DNA of 64,000 nt from Bacteroidaceae bacterium (GCA_017470425.1 JAFUYT010000020.1:1-64000), one strand, 5' to 3'. Shown: positions 42,085 to 51,942, counted from the first letter of the stretch. Notes: generated from the sequence alone by a model not told the origin. Numbers and translations are program-made.

Positions 42085-42116
42085 TTTGGCACATTCATGA
42101 AATGACCTTATCTTTG
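42085..42116 (+). promoter_or_regulatory. Promoter of the sialic acid operon
   Basis: TTTG at 42085-42088, 20 bases, then TATCTTTG at 42109-42116. Divergent from the queuosine transporter promoter. Confidence 0.8.
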
Positions 42117-42158
42117 TCCCGCAAAATAACTTGAACGACTAACTTCAAAGAAAAACCT

Positions 42159-43085
42159 ATGAAATTTGAGAAGATCAAAGGGCTCATTGACGCCCCCTTC
42201 ACCCCCATGTATGCTGACGGCAGCATCAACCTCTCCATTATCCCCGAGTATGCTGCCCTCTTGCAGCGCAACGGCCTCAAAGGCGTCTTCATCAACGGCT
42301 CCAGCGGTGAGGGCTATATGCTCACCGAGGACGAGCGTAAGCAGATTGCCGAAGCCTGGATGGATGCCACAAAGGATTTTGAGGACTTCAAAGTCATCGT
42401 CCACGTCGGTAGCACCTGTGTGAAATCCAGCCGTGCCCTCGCCGAGCACGCGCAGGCCATCGGAGCCTTCGGCATCGGCGCCATGGCACCTCCCTTCCCC
42501 AAGGTGGGCCGCATCGAAGAGCTGGTGAAGTACTGCGAGGAAATCGCCTGTGGAGCTCCTGAGCTGCCCTTCTACTTCTACCACATCCCCGCCTTCAACG
42601 GCGCTTTCCTCTCCATGTACGACTTCCTGCAGGCCGTGGATGGCCGCATCCCCAACTTCGCAGGCATCAAATACACCTTCGAGAGCCTCTACGAGTATAA
42701 CCGCTGCCGCCGCTATAAGGACGGTAAGTTCGACATGCTCCACGGCCAGGACGAGACCATCCTTCCCTGCCTCGCCATGGGCGGCGCACAGGGCGGCATC
42801 GGCGGCACCACGAACTACAACGGACGCTGTCTCACCGGCATCATCAAGGCCTGGCAGGAGGGCGACCTCGAGAAAGCCCGCCAGCTGCAGAACTACGCTC
42901 AGGACGTCATCGACGTCATCTGCCACTTCCGCGGCAACATCGTCGGCGGCAAGCGCATCATGAAGCTCATCGGCCTCGACCTCGGTCCCAACCGCACTCC
43001 CTTCCAGAACGTCACTCCCGAGGAGGAAGTCCGTCTGAAAGCCGAACTTGAAGCCATCGACTTCTTTAATCATTGCAATAAGTAA
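42159..43085 (+). CDS. nanA: N-acetylneuraminate lyase
   Basis: Class I aldolase of the DapA/NanA family splitting sialic acid to N-acetylmannosamine and pyruvate. 308 residues with NGSSGEG (47-52), the catalytic Tyr in FYFYHIPAFNG (near 139-141) and the Schiff-base Lys in AGIKYT (K171). The context with a NanM-like/symporter fusion and an AGE-family epimerase makes sialic acid lyase far more likely than dihydrodipicolinate synthase. Confidence 0.93.
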   Translation: MKFEKIKGLIDAPFTPMYADGSINLSIIPEYAALLQRNGLKGVFINGSSGEGYMLTEDERKQIAEAWMDATKDFEDFKVIVHVGSTCVKSSRALAEHAQAIGAFGIGAMAPPFPKVGRIEELVKYCEEIACGAPELPFYFYHIPAFNGAFLSMYDFLQAVDGRIPNFAGIKYTFESLYEYNRCRRYKDGKFDMLHGQDETILPCLAMGGAQGGIGGTTNYNGRCLTGIIKAWQEGDLEKARQLQNYAQDVIDVICHFRGNIVGGKRIMKLIGLDLGPNRTPFQNVTPEEEVRLKAELEAIDFFNHCNK

Positions 43086-43087
43086 GA

Positions 43088-43389
43088 AGACCCACCCCTC
43101 ACCCTCCCTTCTTGAAGCGTCAAGCGTCGAAGAGCGCCGAGCGGCAGGGAGGGAGTAGTTATCTTTCAAGAACAGTGTCCGCTATTCACAAGAAAAGCTA
43201 TAGAATCTGTCACTTTTAACAATCTTTGCCTATATGAAGACAACCCGCAAATTATTCATATCGCTTGCTCTCCTTATTGCACAGGTATTTGCACCTTCCC
43301 TATTTGCACAGGATTCTACTCCCCTCCCTACCGCTCGGCCCAAAGGGACGCTTGACACTTCAAGAAGGGAGGGGCAGGGGGGAGGGTCT
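43088..43389. repeat. Family A' paired palindromic element spanning the NanM/NanT start
   Basis: Left arm 43088-43156 starts just after the nanA stop; right arm 43316-43389 lies in frame after the signal peptide of the next gene. They are inverted copies with the inner CTTGAAGCGTCAAGCGTC stem and the outer CCCTCCC/GGGAGGG stem. The start codon at 43234 lies between them. Confidence 0.9.
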
Positions 43390-46293
43390 GAGACTGTGAC
43401 TCCCTCCCACCGCTTCAACACCGCCTCCTTCTTGCCCGTCCCCTCCCTTGCAGCCTTTGGCGGTCAAGGCGTTAGCGGTGCCTTCGCAGGCGTAGCGGGT
43501 GATTACGTCCTCGTGGCCGGTGGCTGCAACTTCCCCGATACCCCTGCTGCCGAAGGCGGTCAGAAAGCCTTCTACACCGACATCTATGCCCTCAATATCG
43601 CCGCCGCTGTGCCCGAGGTTTCCCCCTCGGGCTCTGCTTCCCCCTCGGGCTCTGCTTCCTCCTCTTCTTCCTGGCAGCGCGTCGGTTCCCTCCCCTGCGG
43701 CCTCGCCTACGGTGCCAGCGTCACCACCCCCGAGGGCGTCGTCTGCCTCGGTGGTACTGCCGACGGCCAGAAGAGCGAGGACTTCGCAGTCCTCCTTACC
43801 CTTGGTTCGAGCGGCGAGGCCGTCAGCCGTGACCTCCCGCCGCTGCCCGTGACCCTCGACAACTTTGCCGCCGCATACGGCGATGGCTACATCTACGTCG
43901 CTGGCGGTCAGCACAATGGCATCCCCAACCGCAAGGCCTACCGCCTGAAGTGGCCCTTGCCCGCCTCGTGGTTCGAAGCCCAGACAGGTGCCGCCTGGGA
44001 GCAGCTCCCCGACCTCATCGGCCCCGCCCGCGTGCAGCCCGCTGCCGCCGTCCAGAAAGGTGCCATCGGCTCCAACTTCTATCTCCTCGGTGGCTATGAT
44101 CCCCGCTACGGCAAGGCCGTCTCCAATGGTGTTTATTATGACCCGAGGAAGAAGGAATGGCTGGCTACTTCCTTGATACAAAAGCCCCTCTCTAACTCCC
44201 CCCGTGGGGGGGAGGACTTAGTGTCCTCTGATAGGCTTTCTAACGGAAACGAGGCTCTCCCCCCCACGGGGGGAGTTGGAGAGGGGCTCGCCCTCGTCGG
44301 TGCCTCTGCCATCCCCTCCGGTGCAGCCCACATCCTCTGCTTCGGTGGCGTCAACAAAGACATCTTCGAGAGCGCCTTGGAGCGCAATGCCCTCATGGCC
44401 GACACCGCCACCACAGCCGATCGTCTCGCACAACTCCGTGCTGAAGCCTACGCCTACATGACGCAAAACCCCGCCTGGTATCAGTTCCGCCGCTCGATCC
44501 TCGTCTATCACACCGTCACCGACTCCTGGGCAGAGCTCTTCGACTCGCCCCTCATCGCCCGTGCCGGTGCAGCCGTGGTGCCCGTGCCGTCCGGCACGGG
44601 TTCTGCCTCCCTCTCCGCCCTCCTCATCGACGGCGAGGAGAAGCCTGGCGTCCGCTCTTCCGACGTCACCCGCGTCGATATAGCCTACAACGCCCACTTC
44701 GGCTGGCTCAACTGGACGGTCCTCATCCTCTACCTCCTCGGCATGGTCTATCTCGGCTACTACTTCATGAAGCGCGCCTCGAACTCCTCCGAGGACTTCT
44801 TCAAGGGCGGTGGCCGCATCCCCTGGTGGGCAGCAGGCATCAGCATCTTCGCCACCATGCTCTCGGCCATCACCTATATGAGCATCCCCGCCAAAGCCTA
44901 TGCCACCGACTGGACCTACTACCCCATGCAGATCTGCATCCTCGTGGTGTCCTTCCCCGTCATCAAGTACTATCTGCCATTCTTCCGTCGCCTGAACGTC
45001 ACCACGGCTTATGAGTACCTCGAGCGTCGCTTCAACTCGGCCACGCGCCTCATGGCCTCCATCCTCTTCATCGTCTTCATGGTGGCACGCACAGCCCTCG
45101 TGCTCTTCCTGCCGTCGTTGGCCATGACCGCCGTCACGGGCATCAACATATATATATGTATAGCCCTGATGGCCCTCATCACCATCCTCTACTGCACTAT
45201 GGGCGGTGTCGAAGCCGTCGTCTGGGGCGATGTCATCCAGGGCATCATTCTCGTGGGCGGTGCCATCCTCGCCGCCGTCTATCTTATCGTCAACACGGGC
45301 GACAACGGCGCCAGCGACTTCTGGCAGATAGCCACCGACCACGACAAGTTCCGCCTCTTCCTCTTCGACCCCGAGCATCCGTTCGACTTCGTCAACGCCA
45401 CCTGGTGGGTCGTCATCCTCGGAGGCCTTGCCAACAACCTCATCAGCTACACCTCTGACCAGACCGTCATCCAGCGCTACCTCACCACCTCCGACGAGAA
45501 GAGCGCTGCCCGCGGCATCCTCACCAACGGCCTCATGTCCGTCGTCGTAACCATCGCCTTCTTCACCATCGGCACAGGTCTCTACACCTTCTTCAAGACC
45601 CATCCCGCCGAGCTCGACATCACCATGGCCAAGGGCGACGCCATCTTCCCCTTCTTCATGATGAGCCAGCTCCCCGCAGGTCTCGCCGGCCTCCTCATCG
45701 CCGCCGTCTTCGCCGCCACCATGTCCACCATCGCCTCCAACATCAACAGCATCAGCACGGCGTTTACGGTGGATTTCTGGTCGAAATGGAAAGCCCCCTA
45801 TAATCCCCCGGTGGGGGATAAACAGGCAGGCAGTGTGCCCGGCGGTTCTCCCACGGATGATGGCAAGGAACCAACGCCCCCCACCGGGGGGCCACGGGGG
45901 GCTGTATATGTCGCCCGCATCGCAGGCATCTGTGCCGGTCTCCTCGGCATGGCCATCGCCTGGCTCATGGCCACCGTTGACATCCAGTCGCTCCTCGACT
46001 ATTTCAACACCATCCTCGGCCTCCTGAGCGGTGCCATTGGTGGTCTGTTCCTGATGGGCATCTTCTTCCCCCGCATCGGTTCCCGTGCCGCCATCATCGG
46101 CTTCCTCTGTGGCACCGCCACCGTCCTCTACATGAACTTCTTCACCCAAGCCAACTTCCTCCTCTTCGGTTTCGTCTCCATGCTCGTCAGCGTCCTCGTC
46201 GCCCTCCTCCTCAGCATCTTCATGCCGCAGAAGGAAGAACAGAAAGGGCTGACGTGGAAGACATTGGGACCCACCCCCAACCCCTCCTGTTAG
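43234..46293 (+). CDS. Fusion of NanM-like kelch domain and sodium:solute symporter
   Basis: 1019 residues. Signal peptide (LFISLALLIAQVFAPSLFAQ), repeat-derived peptide (PLPTARPKGTLDTSRREGQG), then a kelch-like beta-propeller (GDYVLVAGGCNF, GDGYIYVAGGQHNGIPNR, NFYLLGGYDP) as in N-acetylneuraminate epimerase NanM. This is followed by a 13-14 helix SSS transporter (from LNWTVLILYLLGMVYLGYYF; GGRIPWWAAGISIFATMLSA). The propeller should lie in the periplasm and mutarotate sialic acid for the transporter. Repeats at 43609, 44183, 44579 and 45791 add linkers; the last 6 residues (TPNPSC) and the stop codon lie in the next element's left arm. Confidence 0.9.
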   Translation: MKTTRKLFISLALLIAQVFAPSLFAQDSTPLPTARPKGTLDTSRREGQGGGSETVTPSHRFNTASFLPVPSLAAFGGQGVSGAFAGVAGDYVLVAGGCNFPDTPAAEGGQKAFYTDIYALNIAAAVPEVSPSGSASPSGSASSSSSWQRVGSLPCGLAYGASVTTPEGVVCLGGTADGQKSEDFAVLLTLGSSGEAVSRDLPPLPVTLDNFAAAYGDGYIYVAGGQHNGIPNRKAYRLKWPLPASWFEAQTGAAWEQLPDLIGPARVQPAAAVQKGAIGSNFYLLGGYDPRYGKAVSNGVYYDPRKKEWLATSLIQKPLSNSPRGGEDLVSSDRLSNGNEALPPTGGVGEGLALVGASAIPSGAAHILCFGGVNKDIFESALERNALMADTATTADRLAQLRAEAYAYMTQNPAWYQFRRSILVYHTVTDSWAELFDSPLIARAGAAVVPVPSGTGSASLSALLIDGEEKPGVRSSDVTRVDIAYNAHFGWLNWTVLILYLLGMVYLGYYFMKRASNSSEDFFKGGGRIPWWAAGISIFATMLSAITYMSIPAKAYATDWTYYPMQICILVVSFPVIKYYLPFFRRLNVTTAYEYLERRFNSATRLMASILFIVFMVARTALVLFLPSLAMTAVTGINIYICIALMALITILYCTMGGVEAVVWGDVIQGIILVGGAILAAVYLIVNTGDNGASDFWQIATDHDKFRLFLFDPEHPFDFVNATWWVVILGGLANNLISYTSDQTVIQRYLTTSDEKSAARGILTNGLMSVVVTIAFFTIGTGLYTFFKTHPAELDITMAKGDAIFPFFMMSQLPAGLAGLLIAAVFAATMSTIASNINSISTAFTVDFWSKWKAPYNPPVGDKQAGSVPGGSPTDDGKEPTPPTGGPRGAVYVARIAGICAGLLGMAIAWLMATVDIQSLLDYFNTILGLLSGAIGGLFLMGIFFPRIGSRAAIIGFLCGTATVLYMNFFTQANFLLFGFVSMLVSVLVALLLSIFMPQKEEQKGLTWKTLGPTPNPSC
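43609..43660. repeat. Family E-like palindrome with tandem tail
   Basis: GTGCCCGAGGTTTCCCCCTC then GGGC forms a stem; TCCCCCTCGGGCTCTGCT is then duplicated. Read as VPEVSPSGSASPSGSAS. Confidence 0.75.
44183..44288. repeat. Family B paired element in the NanM/NanT gene
   Basis: Left arm AGCCCCTCTCTAACTCCCCC and right arm CTCCCCCCCACGGGGGGAGT. Read as KPLSNSPRGGED...GNEALPPTGG, the same frame as in the epimerase copy at 46830. Confidence 0.9.
44579..44606. repeat. Family E-like palindrome
   Basis: GTGCCCGTGCCG-TC-CGGCACGGGTTC stem in a loop of the propeller domain, read VPVPSGTGS. Confidence 0.65.
45791..45903. repeat. Family D paired element with nested family E copy
   Basis: Outer arms AGCCCCCTATAATCCCCCGG and CCCCACCGGGGGGCCACGGG/GGGCT are inverted. 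Nested inside, AGTGTGCCCGGCGGTTCTCC is a family E copy (45831-45856). In frame, in a loop between late transporter helices (SVPGGSPTDD). Confidence 0.85.
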
Positions 46294-46438
46294 GGAGGGA
46301 GTGGTCACCTTTCAAGGAGAGAATCCAAAATGGTGGTATATTTTTAAGTAACAATTATAAACAACAATAATAATGCAAGAAAACAAATCAGCAAATGTAA
46401 CTGCTCCCTCCCTCATAGGGAGGGCGGGGGGAGAGTCC
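46267..46438. repeat. Paired palindromic element spanning the epimerase start
   Basis: Left arm 46267-46304 (CCCCTCCTGTTAGGGAGGG) overlaps the end of the NanM/NanT gene and supplies its TAG stop. Right arm 46403-46438 is a standard family A arm read APSLIGRAGGES. The start codon at 46373 lies in the AT-rich spacer. Confidence 0.9.
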
Positions 46439-47758
46439 TCTTTTTCATCATTAGCCCAGCTCTATAAGTCCGAACTCCTTGACCGCGTCGTCCCCTTCTG
46501 GCTCAACAAAAGCCAGGACAAGGACTTCGGCGGCTACTTCACCTGCCTCGACCGCGATGGCAGCGTCTATGACACCGACAAGTTCATCTGGCTGCAAGGC
46601 CGCGAAGTGTGGATGTTCGCCAAGCTCTACAACACCGTCGAGCCCCGTCAGGAATGGCTCGATGCCGCCATCCAGGGTGCCGAGTTCCTGAAGAAGCACG
46701 GCCACGACGGCAACCTCAACTGGTACTTCGCCCTCGACCGCGAAGGCCACCCCCTCGTGGAGCCCTACAACATCTTCTCCTACACCTTCGCCACCATCGC
46801 CTTCGGCCAACTGAGCATCGCCTTGAGCAAGCCCCTCTCTAACTCCCCCCGTGGGGGGGAGGACTCCTTATCCTCTGAGGGGCAATCAAGCGGAAACGGG
46901 GCTCTCCCCCCCACGGGGGGAGCAGGGAGAGGGGCTTTGGCTGCCGAGTACGCCTCCATCGCCCGCCGCACCTTTGACATCGTCCTCTCCAAGACCGACA
47001 ACCCCAAAGGCCGCTGGAACAAAGCCGCCGCAGGTGCCCGATCCCTCAAGACCTTCGACCTGCCCATGATCCTCTGTAATGTCGTTCTGGAGATAGAACC
47101 TTTATTGAAGGCAAGTGGAAACGAATCCCCCTCCCTTGGGGAGGGGTTAGGGGTGGGCTCCTATATCGACACCTGCCTCCACGAAGTCATGGACGTCTTC
47201 TACCGTCCCGAGCTCGGCCTCATCGTCGAAGCCCTGGGCAAGGACGGCAACCTCGTTGACTGCTTCGACGGCCGCAAGCTCAACCCCGGCCACGCCATCG
47301 AGGCTATGTGGTTTGTCATGGACCTCGGCAAGCGCCTCGGCCGTCCCGAACTCATCCAGCAGGCTGTTGATATCTGCCTCCAGGAAGTAGAGTACGGCTG
47401 GGACAAGGAGTTCGGCGGCATCTTCTACTTCATGGACCGCCTCGGCCATCCCCGCCACGAACTCGAATGGGACCAGAAACTCTGGTGGGTACACCTCGAG
47501 ACCCTCATCTCCCTCATCAAGGGCTACCAGCTCACCGGCGACCAGCGTTGCCTCGACTGGTTCCAGCGCGTCCACGACTACACCTGGAGCCACTTCCGCG
47601 ACCCCGAATACCCCGAGTGGTACGGCTACCTCAACCGCCAGGGTGAAGTCCTCCTGCCCCTCAAGGGCGGCAAGTGGAAAGGCTGCTTCCACGTACCCCG
47701 CGGACTCCTCAACGTCTGGAAGATCCTCGAAGACCTCAGCAGCAGACAAGACCAATAA
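46373..47758 (+). CDS. AGE-family N-acylglucosamine 2-epimerase
   Basis: Cytoplasmic alpha-toroid epimerase, 461 residues, probably converting N-acetylmannosamine from NanA into N-acetylglucosamine. Family features: DKDFGGYFTCLDRDGSVYDT, GREVWMFAKLYN, NPGHAIEAMWFVMDLGKR and KLWWVHLETLISLIKGY with conserved His residues. Three repeat-derived insertions, APSLIGRAGGES near 11-22, KPLSNSPRGGED...GRG near 153-189 and ESPSLGEGLGVGS near 250, add about 60 residues; without them the length is near the family's usual ~400. Confidence 0.93.
   Translation: MQENKSANVTAPSLIGRAGGESSFSSLAQLYKSELLDRVVPFWLNKSQDKDFGGYFTCLDRDGSVYDTDKFIWLQGREVWMFAKLYNTVEPRQEWLDAAIQGAEFLKKHGHDGNLNWYFALDREGHPLVEPYNIFSYTFATIAFGQLSIALSKPLSNSPRGGEDSLSSEGQSSGNGALPPTGGAGRGALAAEYASIARRTFDIVLSKTDNPKGRWNKAAAGARSLKTFDLPMILCNVVLEIEPLLKASGNESPSLGEGLGVGSYIDTCLHEVMDVFYRPELGLIVEALGKDGNLVDCFDGRKLNPGHAIEAMWFVMDLGKRLGRPELIQQAVDICLQEVEYGWDKEFGGIFYFMDRLGHPRHELEWDQKLWWVHLETLISLIKGYQLTGDQRCLDWFQRVHDYTWSHFRDPEYPEWYGYLNRQGEVLLPLKGGKWKGCFHVPRGLLNVWKILEDLSSRQDQ
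46830..46936. repeat. Family B paired element in the epimerase gene
   Basis: Near copy of the 44183 element (KPLSNSPRGGEDSLSSEG, GNGALPPTGGAGRG), same frame. The middle differs but CGGAAACGGGG is kept. Confidence 0.9.
47124..47159. repeat. Single palindromic element in the epimerase gene
   Basis: CCCCCTCCCTTGGGGAGGGG followed by TTAGGGGTGGGC; read SPSLGEGLGVG. Confidence 0.75.
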
Positions 47759-47771
47759 CCCCCTTTAGTGT

Positions 47772-47797
47772 GCCCGTCGGTTTCCCCGACGGGCTTT
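47772..47797 (+). terminator. Terminator built from a family E palindrome
   Basis: GCCCGTCGG-TTTC-CCCGACGGGC plus TTTCTCTC follows the epimerase gene. The sequence AGTGTGCCCGTCGGTTTCCC is a family E copy, here usable as an attenuator before the MFS gene. Confidence 0.6.
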
Positions 47798-47807
47798 CTC
47801 TCTCATC

Positions 47808-49019
47808 ATGCAGGAACGACTCTGGAACCGCAACTACTGCCGGGTGATGGCAGCGAATTTCTCCCTGTTCTTCGCTTTCTACCTGCTGACACCCCTCCTG
47901 CCGCTGTACCTTGTGGAGCGCTTCGATGCCACGAAGGATGTGGTGGGGCTGGTGCTGAGTGGCTACACGCTGACGGCGCTGCTGGCGCGCCCTTTCAGCG
48001 GCTTCCTCGTGGATAGCTTTCCGCGTAAGAAGGTGCTGATGGTGTGCTTCTTCCTGTTCTTCATCTTCTTCGGCGGCTATCTGGGTGCCTCCTCGCTCCT
48101 CCTGTTCACGATCGTCAGAACCCTCCACGGCGCTCCCTTCGGCGCCCTGACCGTGGCCAACTCCACCGTGGCCATCGACGTCCTGCCCTCCTCGCGCCGC
48201 AATGAGGGCATCGGCTACTACGGCCTGTCGAACAACCTGGCGATGGCCATTGCACCGACGGTGGCCATCTACCTCTATCGTCTGACCGGCAACTTCGAGC
48301 TCCTCTTCTGGCTCGCCTTGATCATCGCGGGCGCAGGGATGGCAGTGGACAGCCGGGTGAAGCTTCAGCCCCCCAGACGCGCCCCCCAGCCCTCTTGTAA
48401 GGAGGGGCACGAGGGAAAGCCTGCTCGGCGCCCTCTTCTTCGCCTCGACCGCTTCTTCCTCGTCCGTGGCTGGCTGTTAGCGGTGAACATGGTCTTCTTC
48501 GGCTTCTGTTTCGGGGTTGTCAGCAACTATCTGGCGATCTACAGCAAGGAAGTCATGGGCATCACAGGCGGCACGGGCACATGGTTCCTGCTTGTGTCCG
48601 TGGGGCTTGTCGCTTCCCGCTTGCAGGGCGCACGTGCGCTGCGGGAGGGCAAGCTGGTGCTGAACGCCACCGAGGGCGTGCTCATCTCGTCGGTGGCATA
48701 CACGTTGTTCGTCCTGTGTCCCAATGAGTTCGGCTACTACGGCTCCGCCCTCTTGCTCGGCCTCGGCAACGGCCACCTCTGGCCCGCCTTCCAGAATATG
48801 ATCATCTCGATGGCGCACCACAACGAGCGCGGCACAGCCAATTCCACACTGCTGATCTCATGGGACGTCGGCATCGGCCTCGGCGTGCTCTGCGGCGGCT
48901 TCATCAGCGAGCACTTTGGCTACACCCCCGCCTTCTGGGTCGTCGCCGCCTCGCAACTCACCGGCACCGCCCTCTTCCTCCTCGCCACCCGCCCCTTCTT
49001 CCAGAAAGGGCAGCTATAA
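47808..49019 (+). CDS. MFS transporter
   Basis: 403 residues, 12 predicted membrane helices, with the MFS loop 2-3 pattern GFLVDSFPRKKVLM. It lies 49 bases after the epimerase in the same direction, so a role in sugar or sialic-acid-related transport is plausible, but substrates cannot be read. A palindromic element in the central loop (PQPSCKEGHEG) is tolerated where MFS proteins vary. Confidence 0.88.
   Translation: MQERLWNRNYCRVMAANFSLFFAFYLLTPLLPLYLVERFDATKDVVGLVLSGYTLTALLARPFSGFLVDSFPRKKVLMVCFFLFFIFFGGYLGASSLLLFTIVRTLHGAPFGALTVANSTVAIDVLPSSRRNEGIGYYGLSNNLAMAIAPTVAIYLYRLTGNFELLFWLALIIAGAGMAVDSRVKLQPPRRAPQPSCKEGHEGKPARRPLLRLDRFFLVRGWLLAVNMVFFGFCFGVVSNYLAIYSKEVMGITGGTGTWFLLVSVGLVASRLQGARALREGKLVLNATEGVLISSVAYTLFVLCPNEFGYYGSALLLGLGNGHLWPAFQNMIISMAHHNERGTANSTLLISWDVGIGLGVLCGGFISEHFGYTPAFWVVAASQLTGTALFLLATRPFFQKGQL
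48376..48418. repeat. Single palindromic element in the MFS central loop
   Basis: GCCCTCTTGTAAGGAGGGGC with flanks CGCGCCCCCCA/ACGAGGG; read PQPSCKEGHEGK between helices 6 and 7. Confidence 0.7.
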
Positions 49020-49061
49020 TCCACACTTCCCCCTCCTCTCAAAACTTCCCCTCCTTTCACT

Positions 49062-49350
49062 ATGCAAAGAGGAGGCCCCCTCTCTACAGAGACCTGCCAA
49101 CCCTCTACAGAGTCTAACGAAACCCTCTATAGAGACCCATGCAACCCTCTATAGAGACCTGCCTCACCCTCTATAGAGGGTTATGCTGTAGTCTATGAAG
49201 GAAGGACGCGTCCCTCACGAAAGAAGGATGCATCCTTCGTGGCTGAAGGACGCATCCTTATCTGTTTTCTCACGCGTGAGAAAAACCAACACACTGCACT
49301 GTGAAGACCAACACACTGCACTGCAAAGGTCAAGCCCCTGCACTGTGTCT
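49062..49350. repeat. Intergenic block of several short repeat types
   Basis: Five units around CCCTCTATAGAGACCTGC (49075-49185), each with the palindrome CTCTATAGAG. Then three GAAGGACGCATCC/GAAGGATGCATCC units, a perfect 20-base palindrome TTTTCTCACGCGTGAGAAAA (49265-49284), and three units of ACACACTGCACTG. No gene was seen between the MFS and guaA genes. Confidence 0.9.
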
Positions 49351-49359
49351 TCACTCAGC

Positions 49360-51015
<1,656 letters not shown>

Positions 51016-51019
51016 AGGG

Positions 51020-51766
51020 TTACTGAGGGGAGATTTGTCGTAGGAAGGTTTCGGCCTCGGCGAGGGAGTCGAGCTTGCCGACGTCGATGAGGCGGAAGTG
51101 GTCGAGGTGGCCGCCGATGACGTGGTCGCGGCAGATGCTCAGGTAGAAGTCGATGATGGAGAAGCGCTCGGGCCACGCGTCCATCAGCGGGAACAGCGAG
51201 GGGTGGAAGGCGTGGATGCCGGCGAAGGGGGCGCGCAGGGCGGTGCGCGCGAGGGCATCGTCGTAGGGGGAGCGCACCTCGCCCGTGCACTCGCTGGTCC
51301 ATCCGATGAGGTGGCGGTCCGCGTCGAAGAGGAGGTAGCGGCCGCTCGCGCTCTCGCGCCGTGAGATGGCCAGTGCTGCGGAGCCCAGCGCCCCGGCGGC
51401 GCCGTAGAGCGCGGCGAGGTCGAGGTCGGAGAGGATATCGACGTTGTGGATGAGGATGGGGCTCGACGGGTCGAAGAGCGCCCGCGCGTGCTTCAGGCCG
51501 CCGCCCGTCTCGAGCAGCTCCGCACGCTCGTCGCTGATGCGGATGTCGAGACCGAAGTGGTCGTGGGCCGCGAGGTAGTCGATGATCTGCTGGCCGAAGT
51601 GGTGGACGTTGATGACGATGCGCTCGAAGCCCGCCGCCTTCAGTTTCAGTATGATGTGCTCCAGCAGAGGCTGCCCGCCGACCGGTACGAGCGCCTTCGG
51701 CATCGTGTCGGTGAGGGGCTTGAGGCGTGTGCCCAGGCCTGCGGCGAAGATCATGGCTTGTTTCAT
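51020..51766 (-). CDS. MurU-like sugar-1-phosphate nucleotidyltransferase
   Basis: 248 residues: the nucleotidyltransferase signature [15 protein letters not shown] with PKALVPVGG, then [11 protein letters not shown] and [11 protein letters not shown] (metal-binding Asp). The size and these motifs resemble N-acetylmuramate 1-phosphate uridylyltransferase (MurU) of the cell-wall recycling route; mannose-1-phosphate guanylyltransferase is the alternative. The partner kinase AmgK is not next to it here. The -7 box lies about 6 bases from the start codon, so the mRNA may be nearly leaderless. Confidence 0.8.
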   Translation of the reverse strand: MKQAMIFAAGLGTRLKPLTDTMPKALVPVGGQPLLEHIILKLKAAGFERIVINVHHFGQQIIDYLAAHDHFGLDIRISDERAELLETGGGLKHARALFDPSSPILIHNVDILSDLDLAALYGAAGALGSAALAISRRESASGRYLLFDADRHLIGWTSECTGEVRSPYDDALARTALRAPFAGIHAFHPSLFPLMDAWPERFSIIDFYLSICRDHVIGGHLDHFRLIDVGKLDSLAEAETFLRQISPQ

Positions 51767-51771
51767 GGCGA

Positions 51772-51779
51772 CAAAGATA
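51772..51779 (-). promoter_or_regulatory. -7 box of the MurU-like/guaA operon
   Basis: TATCTTTG on the minus strand, ending 6 bases before the ATG. Confidence 0.6.
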
Positions 51780-51875
51780 CGAAGAAAGTACGAGAAAGCG
51801 ATTGCTTCCGCACTCTTTTTTTGCTCCCGACGATGATTCTTTGCAAAATGTAGTGATGATTCAAAAAAATGTTCG

Positions 51876-51883
51876 TACCTTTG
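51876..51883 (+). promoter_or_regulatory. -7 box of the CapD-like gene
   Basis: TACCTTTG, 59 bases before the start. The leader contains a CTCTCTCTCTATATATATA stretch (51911-51933). Confidence 0.55.
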
Positions 51884-51942
51884 CGCAGGAAAACTACTAA
51901 CAGGAGAATCCTCTCTCTCTCTCTATATATATATAGTCGAAA

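Noticed and set aside
44218..46308. 696-residue open frame on the minus strand
   Set aside because: Antisense shadow of the NanM/NanT fusion with His/Asp/Gly-rich low-complexity translation.
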